Made by a program: the position numbers and the translations under genes
Shown here: positions 1 to 5,215 of the stretch, in pieces
Position numbering within the stretch: position 1 is the stretch's first letter
How the letters are laid out: each line of letters opens with the position of its first letter
DNA from: an uncultured Oscillospiraceae bacterium
GTDB lineage: Bacteria; Bacillota; Clostridia; Oscillospirales; Acutalibacteraceae
Reading direction: 5' to 3'
DNA length: 6,121 nucleotides
NCBI GenBank assembly: GCA_910588415.1
Contig: CAJUPK010000145.1
Location: 1 to 6,121, forward strand
The notes under the pieces: generated by a model
The model's database searches: none
The model's input: only the letters and a program-made list of their open reading frames with translations
What the model was told of the DNA's origin: nothing

Positions 1-565
1 TGGTGCCCCGGCGGTTAATCTCGTTGAGCAGGTCCACAATCTCAAAGGACAGGGCAGGGTCAATGTTTCCAGTGGGCTCGTCTGCAATAATCAGCTCGGG
101 GTTGTTGACCAGAGCCCGGGCCAAACCCACCCGCTGGCGCTCGCCGCCAGAGAGCTCGGTGGGGTAGTGCTTGGCCTTGTGCTGCAGACCCACCAAGCTT
201 AGAATGTAGGGAACCCGCTTGCGGATGGAACGGCCCGAGGACCCCACCACCCGCATGGCAAAGGCCACGTTGTCATACACGGTCATGTGGTCAATCAGGC
301 GGAAATCCTGAAAGACCATGCCCATCTTCCGGCGCACATAGGGAATCTTGCCCTTGCGCAGCCGGGAGATGTCCATGCCGTCCAGCAGAATCTGCCCAGA
401 GGAGGGGCGCTCCTCGCAGGTAATCAGCTTTAAAAACGTGCTTTTGCCCGCCCCGGAGGAGCCCACGATGAACACAAACTCGCCTTTAGGCACCTTCAGG
501 TCAATGTGGTGCAGGGCCTCTGTCCCATTGTTATAGACTTTGGATACGTTAATAAATTCTATCAA
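1..565 (-). CDS. ftsE: Cell division ATP-binding protein FtsE (3' end cut off by window)
   Basis: FtsE is the cytoplasmic ATPase of the FtsEX complex, which couples ATP hydrolysis through the membrane protein FtsX to activation of peptidoglycan hydrolases at the division site. The window encodes 188 residues; the usual length is about 228, so roughly 40 C-terminal residues, including the H-loop histidine, lie beyond position 1. Visible motifs are the Walker A GSSGAGKST (residues 35-43), Q-loop Q86 in VFQDFRLI, the ABC signature LSGGERQRV (138-146), and Walker B plus D-loop in LIIADEPTGNID (158-169). The VFQDFRLI stretch and the DEPTGNID form are typical of FtsE rather than of other LolD-like ATPases. 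The start is taken as TTG at 565: no ATG or GTG fits, the FtsE N-terminus (IEFINVSKVY) begins right after it, and GAGGTG lies 8 bases upstream. It follows the PucR-type gene by 38 bases and is probably co-transcribed with it. An ftsX gene is expected just outside the window. Confidence 0.93.
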   Translation of the reverse strand, partial: MIEFINVSKVYNNGTEALHHIDLKVPKGEFVFIVGSSGAGKSTFLKLITCEERPSSGQILLDGMDISRLRKGKIPYVRRKMGMVFQDFRLIDHMTVYDNVAFAMRVVGSSGRSIRKRVPYILSLVGLQHKAKHYPTELSGGERQRVGLARALVNNPELIIADEPTGNIDPALSFEIVDLLNEINRRGT

Positions 566-573
566 TAAAATGT

Positions 574-579
574 CACCTC
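574..579 (-). promoter_or_regulatory. Ribosome binding site that fixes the TTG start of ftsE
   Basis: On the minus strand the sequence reads AAAGAGGTG, then 8 bases, then TTG. This Shine-Dalgarno match is the main reason for choosing TTG at 565. It lies in the 38-base gap after the PucR-type gene, so ftsE can be translated from a shared transcript. Confidence 0.75.
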
Positions 580-603
580 TTTGGCAAAAAACGAGCTGCC
601 TGT

Positions 604-1686
604 TTAAAACTTGCTGTTGTTGGTCAGATACCGCTTGACCATCAGCGCCACCTTAAAGATGATGGCGTCTTCAAACTCCCGCAGGTCCAGGCCAGTCAGC
701 TTTTTAATCTTCTCCAGCCGGTACACCAGGGTGTTGCGGTGTACAAACAGCTTGCGGGAGGTTTCGGAGACATTCAGGTTGTTCTCAAAGAAGCGCTGGA
801 TGGTAAACAGGGTCTCATGGTCCAGGCTCTCAATAGAGCCGCGCTTAAAGACTTCTTTCAGGAACATCTCGCATAGGGTGGTGGGCAGCTGGTAAATCAG
901 CCGGGCAATGCCCAGGTTGTTGTAGCTGACAATGTCCCGGGCCGTGTCAAAGACCTTGCCCACCTCCAGGGCGGTTTGGGCCTCTTTAAAAGACCGGGCC
1001 AAATCTTTGATGCTGTTGACAATGGTGCCAATGCCCACGCTGCAATGGGCGTAGAACTCCCCGGTCAGGGTGTCCACAATGGAGCGGGCCAGCTTGTCGA
1101 TGTCCCGCTCTGAGATATCCGAGCGGATTTCCTTCACCAGGGCGATGTCCGTCTCATTGATATTGATCACAAAGTCCTTGTTTTTGTCCGGGAACAGATT
1201 TTGCAGCACCTCAAAGGCAGAGACCTCGTTTTTGTCGCTGACTTTGATGAGCAGGCAGACCCGGGCGGTGTCAGAATCAAAATGCAGCTCATGGCTTTTC
1301 AGATAGATGTCCCCGGGCAGGATATTGTCCAGGATTACATTTTTGATGAAATTCCCCCGGTCATATTTTTCATCATAGTACTGTTTGATGTTTTCCATAG
1401 CCACGGCTAAAATGCGCACATAGCGGCGGGCGTCCGGGTCGCCGCCAGACACAAAAGCCGCATAGACGGGGCGCTGCCTGCTGCCAAAAGCCTTGAAGGT
1501 GTATTCGTCTGCCACGCATACTTCTTCCGTGGAAATGGTTTCCAAAGCGGTTTCGCCAAACACATCCCCGACTTTGCCCAAATCGCTGCAGGCGATGACG
1601 ACAGAGGACTCGTCCATTACCCCGATGGTGCGGTCTATGGCGTCGCTCATCTGGTGAATAATCCCCTGGAACAATCTGTTAGACAT
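604..1686 (-). CDS. PucR/CdaR-family transcriptional regulator
   Basis: This 360-residue protein has the layout of the PucR/CdaR (sugar-diacid regulator) family of DNA-binding proteins. Residues about 10-110 form a sensor-like region; the stretch IDRTIGVMDESSVVIACSD resembles the N-terminus of CdaR-type diacid-recognition domains. Residues about 140-255 match the GGDEF-like domain found in this family, which is not an active cyclase domain. Residues about 294-352 are the C-terminal helix-turn-helix, with the hallmark NLNVSETSRKLFVHRNTLVY followed by RLEKIKKLTGLDL. The ATG at 1686 is preceded by GAGAGGAG. A sigma-A promoter lies about 75 bases upstream, and ftsE begins 38 bases downstream. Family members often respond to small metabolites (diacids, purines, amino acids), but the ligand cannot be told from sequence. 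The pairing with ftsE suggests it may control the ftsEX unit or itself; this is inference. Family assignment is secure; target and effector are unknown. Confidence 0.9.
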   Translation of the reverse strand: MSNRLFQGIIHQMSDAIDRTIGVMDESSVVIACSDLGKVGDVFGETALETISTEEVCVADEYTFKAFGSRQRPVYAAFVSGGDPDARRYVRILAVAMENIKQYYDEKYDRGNFIKNVILDNILPGDIYLKSHELHFDSDTARVCLLIKVSDKNEVSAFEVLQNLFPDKNKDFVININETDIALVKEIRSDISERDIDKLARSIVDTLTGEFYAHCSVGIGTIVNSIKDLARSFKEAQTALEVGKVFDTARDIVSYNNLGIARLIYQLPTTLCEMFLKEVFKRGSIESLDHETLFTIQRFFENNLNVSETSRKLFVHRNTLVYRLEKIKKLTGLDLREFEDAIIFKVALMVKRYLTNNSKF

Positions 1687-1769
1687 AAGTTTCTCCTCTC
1701 ACAGGCACAATTTTGTGCGGTATGGTGAATTGCATGTATATTTGACCGGCAGTAAAAATCCCTCATCTT

Positions 1770-1798
1770 ATTTTACATAATCTGCGACAAAATTTCAA
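1770..1798 (-). promoter_or_regulatory. Sigma-A promoter for the PucR-type regulator and ftsE
   Basis: On the minus strand there is TTGAAA (1798-1793), a 17-base spacer, and TAAAAT (1775-1770). Each hexamer is one base off consensus and the spacing is ideal. Transcription would start near 1763, giving a leader of about 75 bases. An A-run (1801-1807 as T on the plus strand) sits directly upstream of the -35 box and could act as an UP element. The promoter lies downstream of the terminator of the msmX-like gene, so the regulator-ftsE unit appears independently transcribed. Confidence 0.75.
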
Positions 1799-1847
1799 CC
1801 TTTTTTTCTGGAAATTTTCCGTTCATATACAAATCGTTAAAAATATC

Positions 1848-1888
1848 CCAAACAAAAGAGGCCGACGGTTTCCCGTCAGCCTCAAAAA
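1848..1888 (-). terminator. Intrinsic terminator after the msmX-like gene
   Basis: On the minus strand an 11-base-pair stem (arms 1883-1873 and 1868-1858) encloses a GAAA tetraloop and is followed by TTTTGTTTGGG. The stem is complete only on the minus strand, where one pair is G-U; read on the plus strand that position is a C-A mismatch and no T-run follows. It begins 19 bases after the stop codon of the msmX-like gene, so it ends that transcript. Confidence 0.88.
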
Positions 1889-1902
1889 TGGCAAGTTCAG
1901 TT

Positions 1903-3015
1903 TTAGTTCAGAATGGTAACCTCGGTCTCTTTGTCGAAGACATGCATTTTGTTCAAATCGAAAGCAATCTTGCACTTGTCGCCAGGCTTGGCAGTAGAGG
2001 TGGGCTCTACACGGGCGGTAACAGCATTGCCCTCGCAGTTCAGGTACAGATAGGTCTCCGCACCCATCAGCTCGGTCACTTCCACCTCGCAGGATACATG
2101 GGCGCCGCCCACTTTGTCGATGAAGTCGGGCTCGTCATGCACATCTTCGGGACGGATGCCGAACACAACCTCTTTGCCCACATAGTTGCCAATGGTGGTG
2201 CCCTCGGCCTTCTTGGCGGGGACAGTGATGGTGCAGGCACCAAAGCTCAGGGTAAAGTCACTGCCGGACTTGGCAACCTTGGCGTCAATAAAGTTCATCT
2301 GGGGAGAGCCCATGAAGCCAGCCACGAACTCGTTGACAGGGAACTCATACAGGTTCTGGGGCGTGTCCACCTGCTGGATGAAGCCGTCCTTCATAACCAC
2401 AATGCGGTCGCCCATGGTCATGGCCTCGGTCTGGTCATGGGTAACATAAATAAAGGTGGTGCCCAGCTTGATATGCAGCTTGCTGATCTCGGTACGCATC
2501 TGGGCGCGCAGCTTGGCGTCCAGGTTGGACAGCGGCTCGTCAAGCAGGAAGACCTTGGGGTCGCGGACAATGGCGCGGCCCAGGGCCACGCGCTGCCGCT
2601 GGCCGCCGGACAGAGCCTTGGGCTTGCGGTCCAGCAGGTGGGCAATGTCCAAAATGCGGGCAGCCTCTTCCACACGGCGCTTGATCTCATCCTTGGGGGT
2701 CTTGCGCAGCTTCAGGCCAAAAGCCATGTTGTCATACACGGTCATGTGGGGATACAGGGCGTAGTTCTGGAACACCATGGCGATGTCGCGGTCCTTGGGA
2801 GCAATATCATTAGAAAGGGTGTCGCCTATGTACAGCTCACCCTTGCTGATTTCCTCCAGGCCGGCGATCATACGCAGGGTGGTGGACTTGCCGCAGCCAG
2901 AAGGGCCAACCAGGATGATGAACTCCTTATCGGCGATCTCCAGGTTGAAGTCCGTAACAGCTGTAACGCCGCCGGCGTAGATCTTATAGATATTTCTCAA
3001 ACTCAAGCTTGCCAT
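1903..3015 (-). CDS. msmX: Sugar ABC transporter ATPase, MsmX/MsmK/UgpC type
   Basis: This 370-residue protein is the cytoplasmic ATPase of a CUT1-type (oligosaccharide or glycerol-phosphate) importer. It shows Walker A GPSGCGKST (37-45), Q-loop Q83 in VFQNYALYPHM, signature LSGGQRQRV (135-143), Walker B and D-loop VFLLDEPLSNLD (155-166), and H-loop histidine H193 in YVTHDQTEA. Residues about 235-370 form the MalK-type C-terminal regulatory domain with the GIRPEDV motif (286-292). Length and domain order are normal. ATG at 3015 has AGGAGG 8 bases upstream. No permease or sugar-binding protein gene is adjacent, and the gene has its own promoter and terminator. That is the arrangement of MsmX-like ATPases, which serve several sugar importers encoded elsewhere. 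The family is certain. The exact name (msmX, msmK, ugpC or malK) is a matter of annotation custom, and the sugars cannot be read from the sequence. Confidence 0.93.
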   Translation of the reverse strand: MASLSLRNIYKIYAGGVTAVTDFNLEIADKEFIILVGPSGCGKSTTLRMIAGLEEISKGELYIGDTLSNDIAPKDRDIAMVFQNYALYPHMTVYDNMAFGLKLRKTPKDEIKRRVEEAARILDIAHLLDRKPKALSGGQRQRVALGRAIVRDPKVFLLDEPLSNLDAKLRAQMRTEISKLHIKLGTTFIYVTHDQTEAMTMGDRIVVMKDGFIQQVDTPQNLYEFPVNEFVAGFMGSPQMNFIDAKVAKSGSDFTLSFGACTITVPAKKAEGTTIGNYVGKEVVFGIRPEDVHDEPDFIDKVGGAHVSCEVEVTELMGAETYLYLNCEGNAVTARVEPTSTAKPGDKCKIAFDLNKMHVFDKETEVTILN

Positions 3016-3168
3016 TCTGTTTTCCTCCTGTCAGGCCCTGCAAAAGTGGGGGGCAGCACCAAAACGCAAACAGACAAAAGGCGCTTGCCTGCTGAAAAAC
3101 CTGGGGTCTTTCTGGCGGTCTGGAACAACGGAAAACCCGCCTAAACTCTTGCGAAGCCTAATTGATTT
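3016..3168 (-). other. Putative 150-base leader of the msmX-like mRNA
   Basis: If transcription starts about 7 bases after the TATAAT box, the msmX-like mRNA carries a leader of about 150 bases. It contains a GGCGG/CCGCC stem (3114-3118 with 3137-3141) and a small AGGC-AAGC-GCCT hairpin followed by TTTTG (minus strand, 3090-3075), which is too weak to call a terminator. I recognise no known riboswitch. The leader ends in AGGAGG just before the start codon. Confidence 0.4.
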
Positions 3169-3174
3169 ACCTGT

Positions 3175-3203
3175 ATTATATCAGAAAAAAACCAGGTTGA
3201 AAA
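3175..3203 (-). promoter_or_regulatory. Probable promoter of the msmX-like gene
   Basis: A perfect TATAAT (minus strand, 3180-3175) is preceded by a 17-base spacer and TTTTCA (3203-3198), which matches the -35 consensus at four of six positions. The strong -10 with a weak -35 suggests dependence on an activator or other control, which would suit a sugar-uptake gene. I found no convincing CcpA (cre) site here. Confidence 0.6.
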
Positions 3204-3276
3204 GACTTGATATGCCCAAAGATTTTTCACACGATTTGTATGCCTTTACTAAAATTCTAATTCGTTCTCAAAAAAT

Positions 3277-3298
3277 TGTATAGTTTGACAGCTATACA
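3277..3298. promoter_or_regulatory. Operator-like palindrome TGTATAG-N8-CTATACA
   Basis: Two perfect 7-base arms, TGTATAG (3277-3283) and CTATACA (3292-3298), are separated by 8 bases and centred between 3287 and 3288. Size and symmetry fit the site of a dimeric repressor or activator. It overlaps the TTGACA of a possible forward promoter and lies about 75 bases upstream of the msmX -35 box, so it could control either. The binding protein is not identifiable. Confidence 0.45.
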
Positions 3299-3312
3299 CA
3301 ATCTTTTATATT
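3285..3312 (+). promoter_or_regulatory. Possible forward promoter inside the gap
   Basis: A perfect TTGACA (3285-3290) is followed after 16 bases by TATATT (3307-3312), five of six to consensus. Transcription would start near 3319, exactly at the first base of a GGCCT/AGGCC stem-loop. No protein gene lies downstream on the plus strand until 4450, so it would make a non-coding transcript, possibly antisense to the 3' end of the DUF4830 gene. The local AT-richness means chance is possible. Confidence 0.4.
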
Positions 3313-3318
3313 TCCGCT

Positions 3319-3475
3319 GGCCTGTCTACTCTATATGGTATACAGCATAGCGCATAGGCCGCAGGGGCAAGGAGGCGGCTTCCGGCAAAACTTCCCGGCT
3401 TTCCGTCTGCTCCTTGCCCGAAGGCGGCTTGCATAGGTTTACAGATTTCTGGTTTTGCACATTTTTCTCTGAGTT
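3319..3475 (+). ncRNA. Candidate structured small RNA (hypothesis)
   Basis: Downstream of the possible forward promoter are two consecutive stem-loops: GGCCT (3319-3323) with AGGCC (3356-3360), then a long hairpin at 3365-3419. The sequence then becomes T-rich (CATTTTTCTC, about 3460-3470), but without a strong hairpin in front, so the 3' end is a guess. It matches none of the RNAs I can recognise (tRNA, RNase P, tmRNA, SRP RNA). The strand is uncertain, since a hairpin reads on both strands and the minus strand here is the 3' region of the DUF4830 transcript. Confidence 0.25.
3365..3419. repeat. Long imperfect inverted repeat
   Basis: The arms GGGCAAGGAG (3365-3374) and CTCCTTGCCC (3410-3419) are perfectly complementary over 10 bases. 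Inside them a CGG/CCG pair set and a CCGG/CCGG pair set extend the structure toward a 9-base loop, giving about 17 pairs with small internal loops. No T-run follows on either strand, so it is not an ordinary terminator. The 9-base word AGGCGGCTT occurs in it (3373-3381) and again just outside (3422-3430). Confidence 0.7.
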
Positions 3476-3548
3476 TTCCACAATTCGCGGGGGCTGTCAT
3501 CGAGAATTCCCCAGCAGTGCGGCATTTGGCGGTATGGTGCGGCTTTAC

Positions 3549-4265
3549 TCAGTCCGTGGGATAGGCGTCTTCCAGCTGGGCGGCCGTATCCTCCGCAGCG
3601 CCGCTTTCTGCCTGGGAGGCCGGCTGCTCTCCGGCCTGAGAGGCCTGGTCCGGCGCGGCGGCGCTTTCAACACTGCTTGAGTTTACATAATTTTCATTAT
3701 TAGCGCTGGCTGTCTGGCTGGCCTGGCTCTCCGGCGGGATGCTGGCCTGGGCTGTGCTTTGGCTTTGTTCCGGCGTGGCCTGGGGCTGCGGGGTGGCCTC
3801 GCCATAGCGGGCGCTGTCAGAGGCAAAGCCGTGCATAAATCCGTTGGCTTTGGCGCAGGCCAGGTCGCCGCCGATAATCAGCCTGCCATAGACCAGCAGC
3901 GTGGCGTAAACTTCGGTTTCGCCGGGGTAATTGGTGATGTGGTACTTATACTGGGTGCAGACTTCCCCGGCATAGGGGGCCAGGTCAAAGCCCTGGGCCT
4001 GCTGCATAGCGTTGTAGTTCTGGTACACATCGTTAAATTCGGCGGGAATCATCACCTCCCGGGTCTCGGTGGGCTGGGCCTTTGTCTGCCAGCCAAAGGA
4101 CTGGAGGTAGGCCAGCCGCTCCTCGTTGGTTTCACCAAAGACCTGGACGGGCTCGGGGCTGGACTGGCCCTGGGTGCGCAGGAAGAAGCAGGCGGCTGCT
4201 ACCACGGCGGCTAGAATCACAAAGGCCAGAACGCGTTTTTTGTTGGCTTTTAAAGACACGAACAT
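3549..4265 (-). CDS. Membrane-anchored DUF4830-domain protein with low-complexity tail
   Basis: This 238-residue protein has a short positively charged N-terminus (KANKKR) and one hydrophobic segment at about 11-29, which would anchor it in the membrane with the rest outside. Residues about 45-147 match the DUF4830 family found in Clostridia: TNEERLAYLQSFGW near the start, IPAEFNDVYQNYN, QGFDLAPYAG, then YKYHITNYPG, the LLVYGRLIIGGD strand and a final GFMHGF. The function of the domain is unknown. Residues about 155-238 are a disordered-looking tail built almost wholly of Ala, Ser, Gln, Glu and Pro. Cys26 lies in the hydrophobic segment, but the preceding residues do not make a good lipobox. 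ATG at 4265 has GAGAGGA 10 bases upstream. It is divergent from the HAD gene, with 184 bases between them. No clear promoter of its own and no terminator were found. Confidence 0.85.
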   Translation of the reverse strand: MFVSLKANKKRVLAFVILAAVVAAACFFLRTQGQSSPEPVQVFGETNEERLAYLQSFGWQTKAQPTETREVMIPAEFNDVYQNYNAMQQAQGFDLAPYAGEVCTQYKYHITNYPGETEVYATLLVYGRLIIGGDLACAKANGFMHGFASDSARYGEATPQPQATPEQSQSTAQASIPPESQASQTASANNENYVNSSSVESAAAPDQASQAGEQPASQAESGAAEDTAAQLEDAYPTD

Positions 4266-4388
4266 CAGGCATCTATCCTCTCTGTAGGTTCCTGGTAAAG
4301 ACTATGCGGCGCCTGGCCTCCATATGCCTGGAAAGGAAAAGCCCTTTTTCTAAGGCCCCAGAGAGGTGGGGGAGAGAAAGCCCTGGCC

Positions 4389-4417
4389 TTGACAAATCCT
4401 TTGGCGGCCAGTATAAT
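4389..4417 (+). promoter_or_regulatory. Perfect-consensus sigma-A promoter for the HAD gene
   Basis: TTGACA (4389-4394), a 17-base spacer and TATAAT (4412-4417) match the housekeeping consensus exactly. Transcription would start near 4424, leaving a leader of about 25 bases before the GTG start at 4450. Confidence 0.88.
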
Positions 4418-4436
4418 AATTTTCGCATTTATGGGG

Positions 4437-4441
4437 GGAGG
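4437..4441 (+). promoter_or_regulatory. Ribosome binding site that fixes the GTG start of the HAD gene
   Basis: GGAGG ends 8 bases before GTG at 4450. An ATG at 4431 lies in another frame. Because the HAD nucleophile motif begins at residue 7, there is no room for a later start, so GTG is secure. Confidence 0.75.
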
Positions 4442-4449
4442 GAACGACT

Positions 4450-5091
4450 GTGGGCTATATTATTTGGGACTGGAATGGCACCCTTTTGGACGATGTAACG
4501 GTATGTGTGGATGTGATGAACGCCATGCTGAGCAAACGCGGCCTGCCCGGCCTGGATGTGGGCCGCTACCGGGAGATTTTCACCTTTCCTGTCCGGGACT
4601 ATTACCAGGCTGCGGGCCTGGACTTTTCCAAAGAGCCCTTTGAAGCGCTGGCTCAAGAGTACATACAGGCCTACAACCAGCTGGCCTTGTCCCAGGGGCT
4701 GTACCCTGGCGCCAGGGAGGTCTTGGCCGGGCTTAGCGCCGCTGGCTGCCGCCAGCTCATCGCCTCTGCCTCTGAGACCTCCGCGCTGCGGGCCCAGACA
4801 ACTGCCTGCGGAGTAACGGACCTGTTTGAAGCCCTTCTGGGCGTGGACGATGTGCTGGGCTCTGGCAAGGAGGGCCTGGCCCGGCGTTATCTGCTGGCCC
4901 AGGGGGCGGTCCCCGGGGAGGCGGTCTTTATTGGCGATACCCTGCACGACTGGGAAGTGGCCCAGGCCCTGGGCTGCTCATGTCTGCTGATTGCCCAGGG
5001 CCACCAGAGCCGGGACAGACTGGCTGCTGCCGGTGTGCCTGTGCTGGACAGTATCCGGCAGGTGCCGGGCTGTTTAGCGGCACTTTGCTAA
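4450..5091 (+). CDS. HAD-family hydrolase, phosphoglycolate-phosphatase-like
   Basis: This 213-residue cytoplasmic protein has the fold signature of haloacid-dehalogenase-type phosphatases with a small helical cap (subfamily I). Motif I is DWNGTLLDD (7-15), with D7 as the expected nucleophile. The helical cap covers roughly residues 15-85. Motif II is the serine in LIASAS (about S106), motif III is K140 in GSGKEG, and motif IV is IGDTLHD (161-167), whose Asp163 and Asp167 would hold magnesium. The second acidic residue of motif I, usually Asp (the general acid/base), is Asn9 here. Members with the NGT form of motif I are common in Firmicutes and are usually annotated as HAD hydrolases without a known substrate. 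Length is normal for the family. It has a consensus promoter, a GTG start, and a possible small gene 11 bases downstream. Substrate unknown; a sugar phosphate or phosphoglycolate is only a family-level guess. Confidence 0.9.
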   Translation: MGYIIWDWNGTLLDDVTVCVDVMNAMLSKRGLPGLDVGRYREIFTFPVRDYYQAAGLDFSKEPFEALAQEYIQAYNQLALSQGLYPGAREVLAGLSAAGCRQLIASASETSALRAQTTACGVTDLFEALLGVDDVLGSGKEGLARRYLLAQGAVPGEAVFIGDTLHDWEVAQALGCSCLLIAQGHQSRDRLAAAGVPVLDSIRQVPGCLAALC

Positions 5092-5102
5092 AGGGGCTTT
5101 GT

Positions 5103-5201
5103 ATGAATAATCCGCGCATCGGCGGCTTCCATGGCGTATCCTATAAAGGATGCGATAGTCCGTATGCCAAAATGTATTATCAATATATTGATGTTGCCTA
5201 A
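5103..5201 (+). CDS. Possible 32-residue small protein
   Basis: An ATG at 5103 opens a 32-codon frame ending in TAA at 5201, beginning 11 bases after the HAD stop. AAAGGGGC sits 5 to 6 bases upstream of the ATG as a fair ribosome binding site, and a transcription end follows at 5216-5279, so it could be the last gene of the HAD transcript. The peptide starts MNNPRIGGF and ends YYQYIDVA; it is rich in Gly and Tyr, has one Cys, and shows no signal peptide or membrane segment. I do not recognise it. Base composition is clearly lower in GC than the HAD gene. Part of the same DNA can fold (GGCGTAT at 5133-5139 with GTATGCC at 5162-5168, two G-U pairs), so a non-coding role is an alternative. Confidence 0.4.
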   Translation: MNNPRIGGFHGVSYKGCDSPYAKMYYQYIDVA

Positions 5202-5215
5202 TAGTATAGTATCAT

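Larger units (their letters stand above)
3016..3548. other. 533-base gap without a convincing protein gene
   Basis: This stretch separates the DUF4830 gene from the msmX-like gene. From left to right it holds the msmX leader and promoter, an AT-rich segment (3165-3315), a 22-base palindrome overlapping a possible forward promoter, and a GC-rich segment with two stem-loops (3319-3360 and 3365-3419). A 64-codon frame on the minus strand (3500-3306) has no ribosome binding site and covers these hairpins, so I do not call it. No clear terminator for the DUF4830 gene is visible. Confidence 0.6.

Noticed and set aside
3079..3090. Small AGGC/GCCT hairpin with TTTTG as a terminator in the msmX leader
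   Set aside because: Only four pairs and a short T-run; too weak to terminate by itself, so recorded only as leader structure.
1888..3144. Open frame of 418 codons on the plus strand
   Set aside because: It lies wholly opposite the well-supported msmX-like gene, has low-complexity Gly/His/Leu-rich sequence, resembles no family and has no ribosome binding site. It is a codon-bias shadow.
3306..3500. 64-codon frame on the minus strand in the large gap
   Set aside because: No ribosome binding site, no recognisable sequence, and it runs through the long hairpin, whose stems explain the sequence better.
4180..4200. Lipoprotein signal at Cys26 of the DUF4830 protein
   Set aside because: The residues before Cys are Ala-Ala-Ala and those after are strongly hydrophobic (FFL), so a membrane anchor fits better than a lipobox.
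3759..4214. Open frame of 151 codons on the plus strand
   Set aside because: It is antisense to the DUF4830 gene and its Gly/Leu-rich translation is a shadow of that gene.
4429..4947. Open frame of 172 codons on the minus strand
   Set aside because: It is antisense to the HAD gene, which has clear catalytic motifs and a consensus promoter; no family resemblance.
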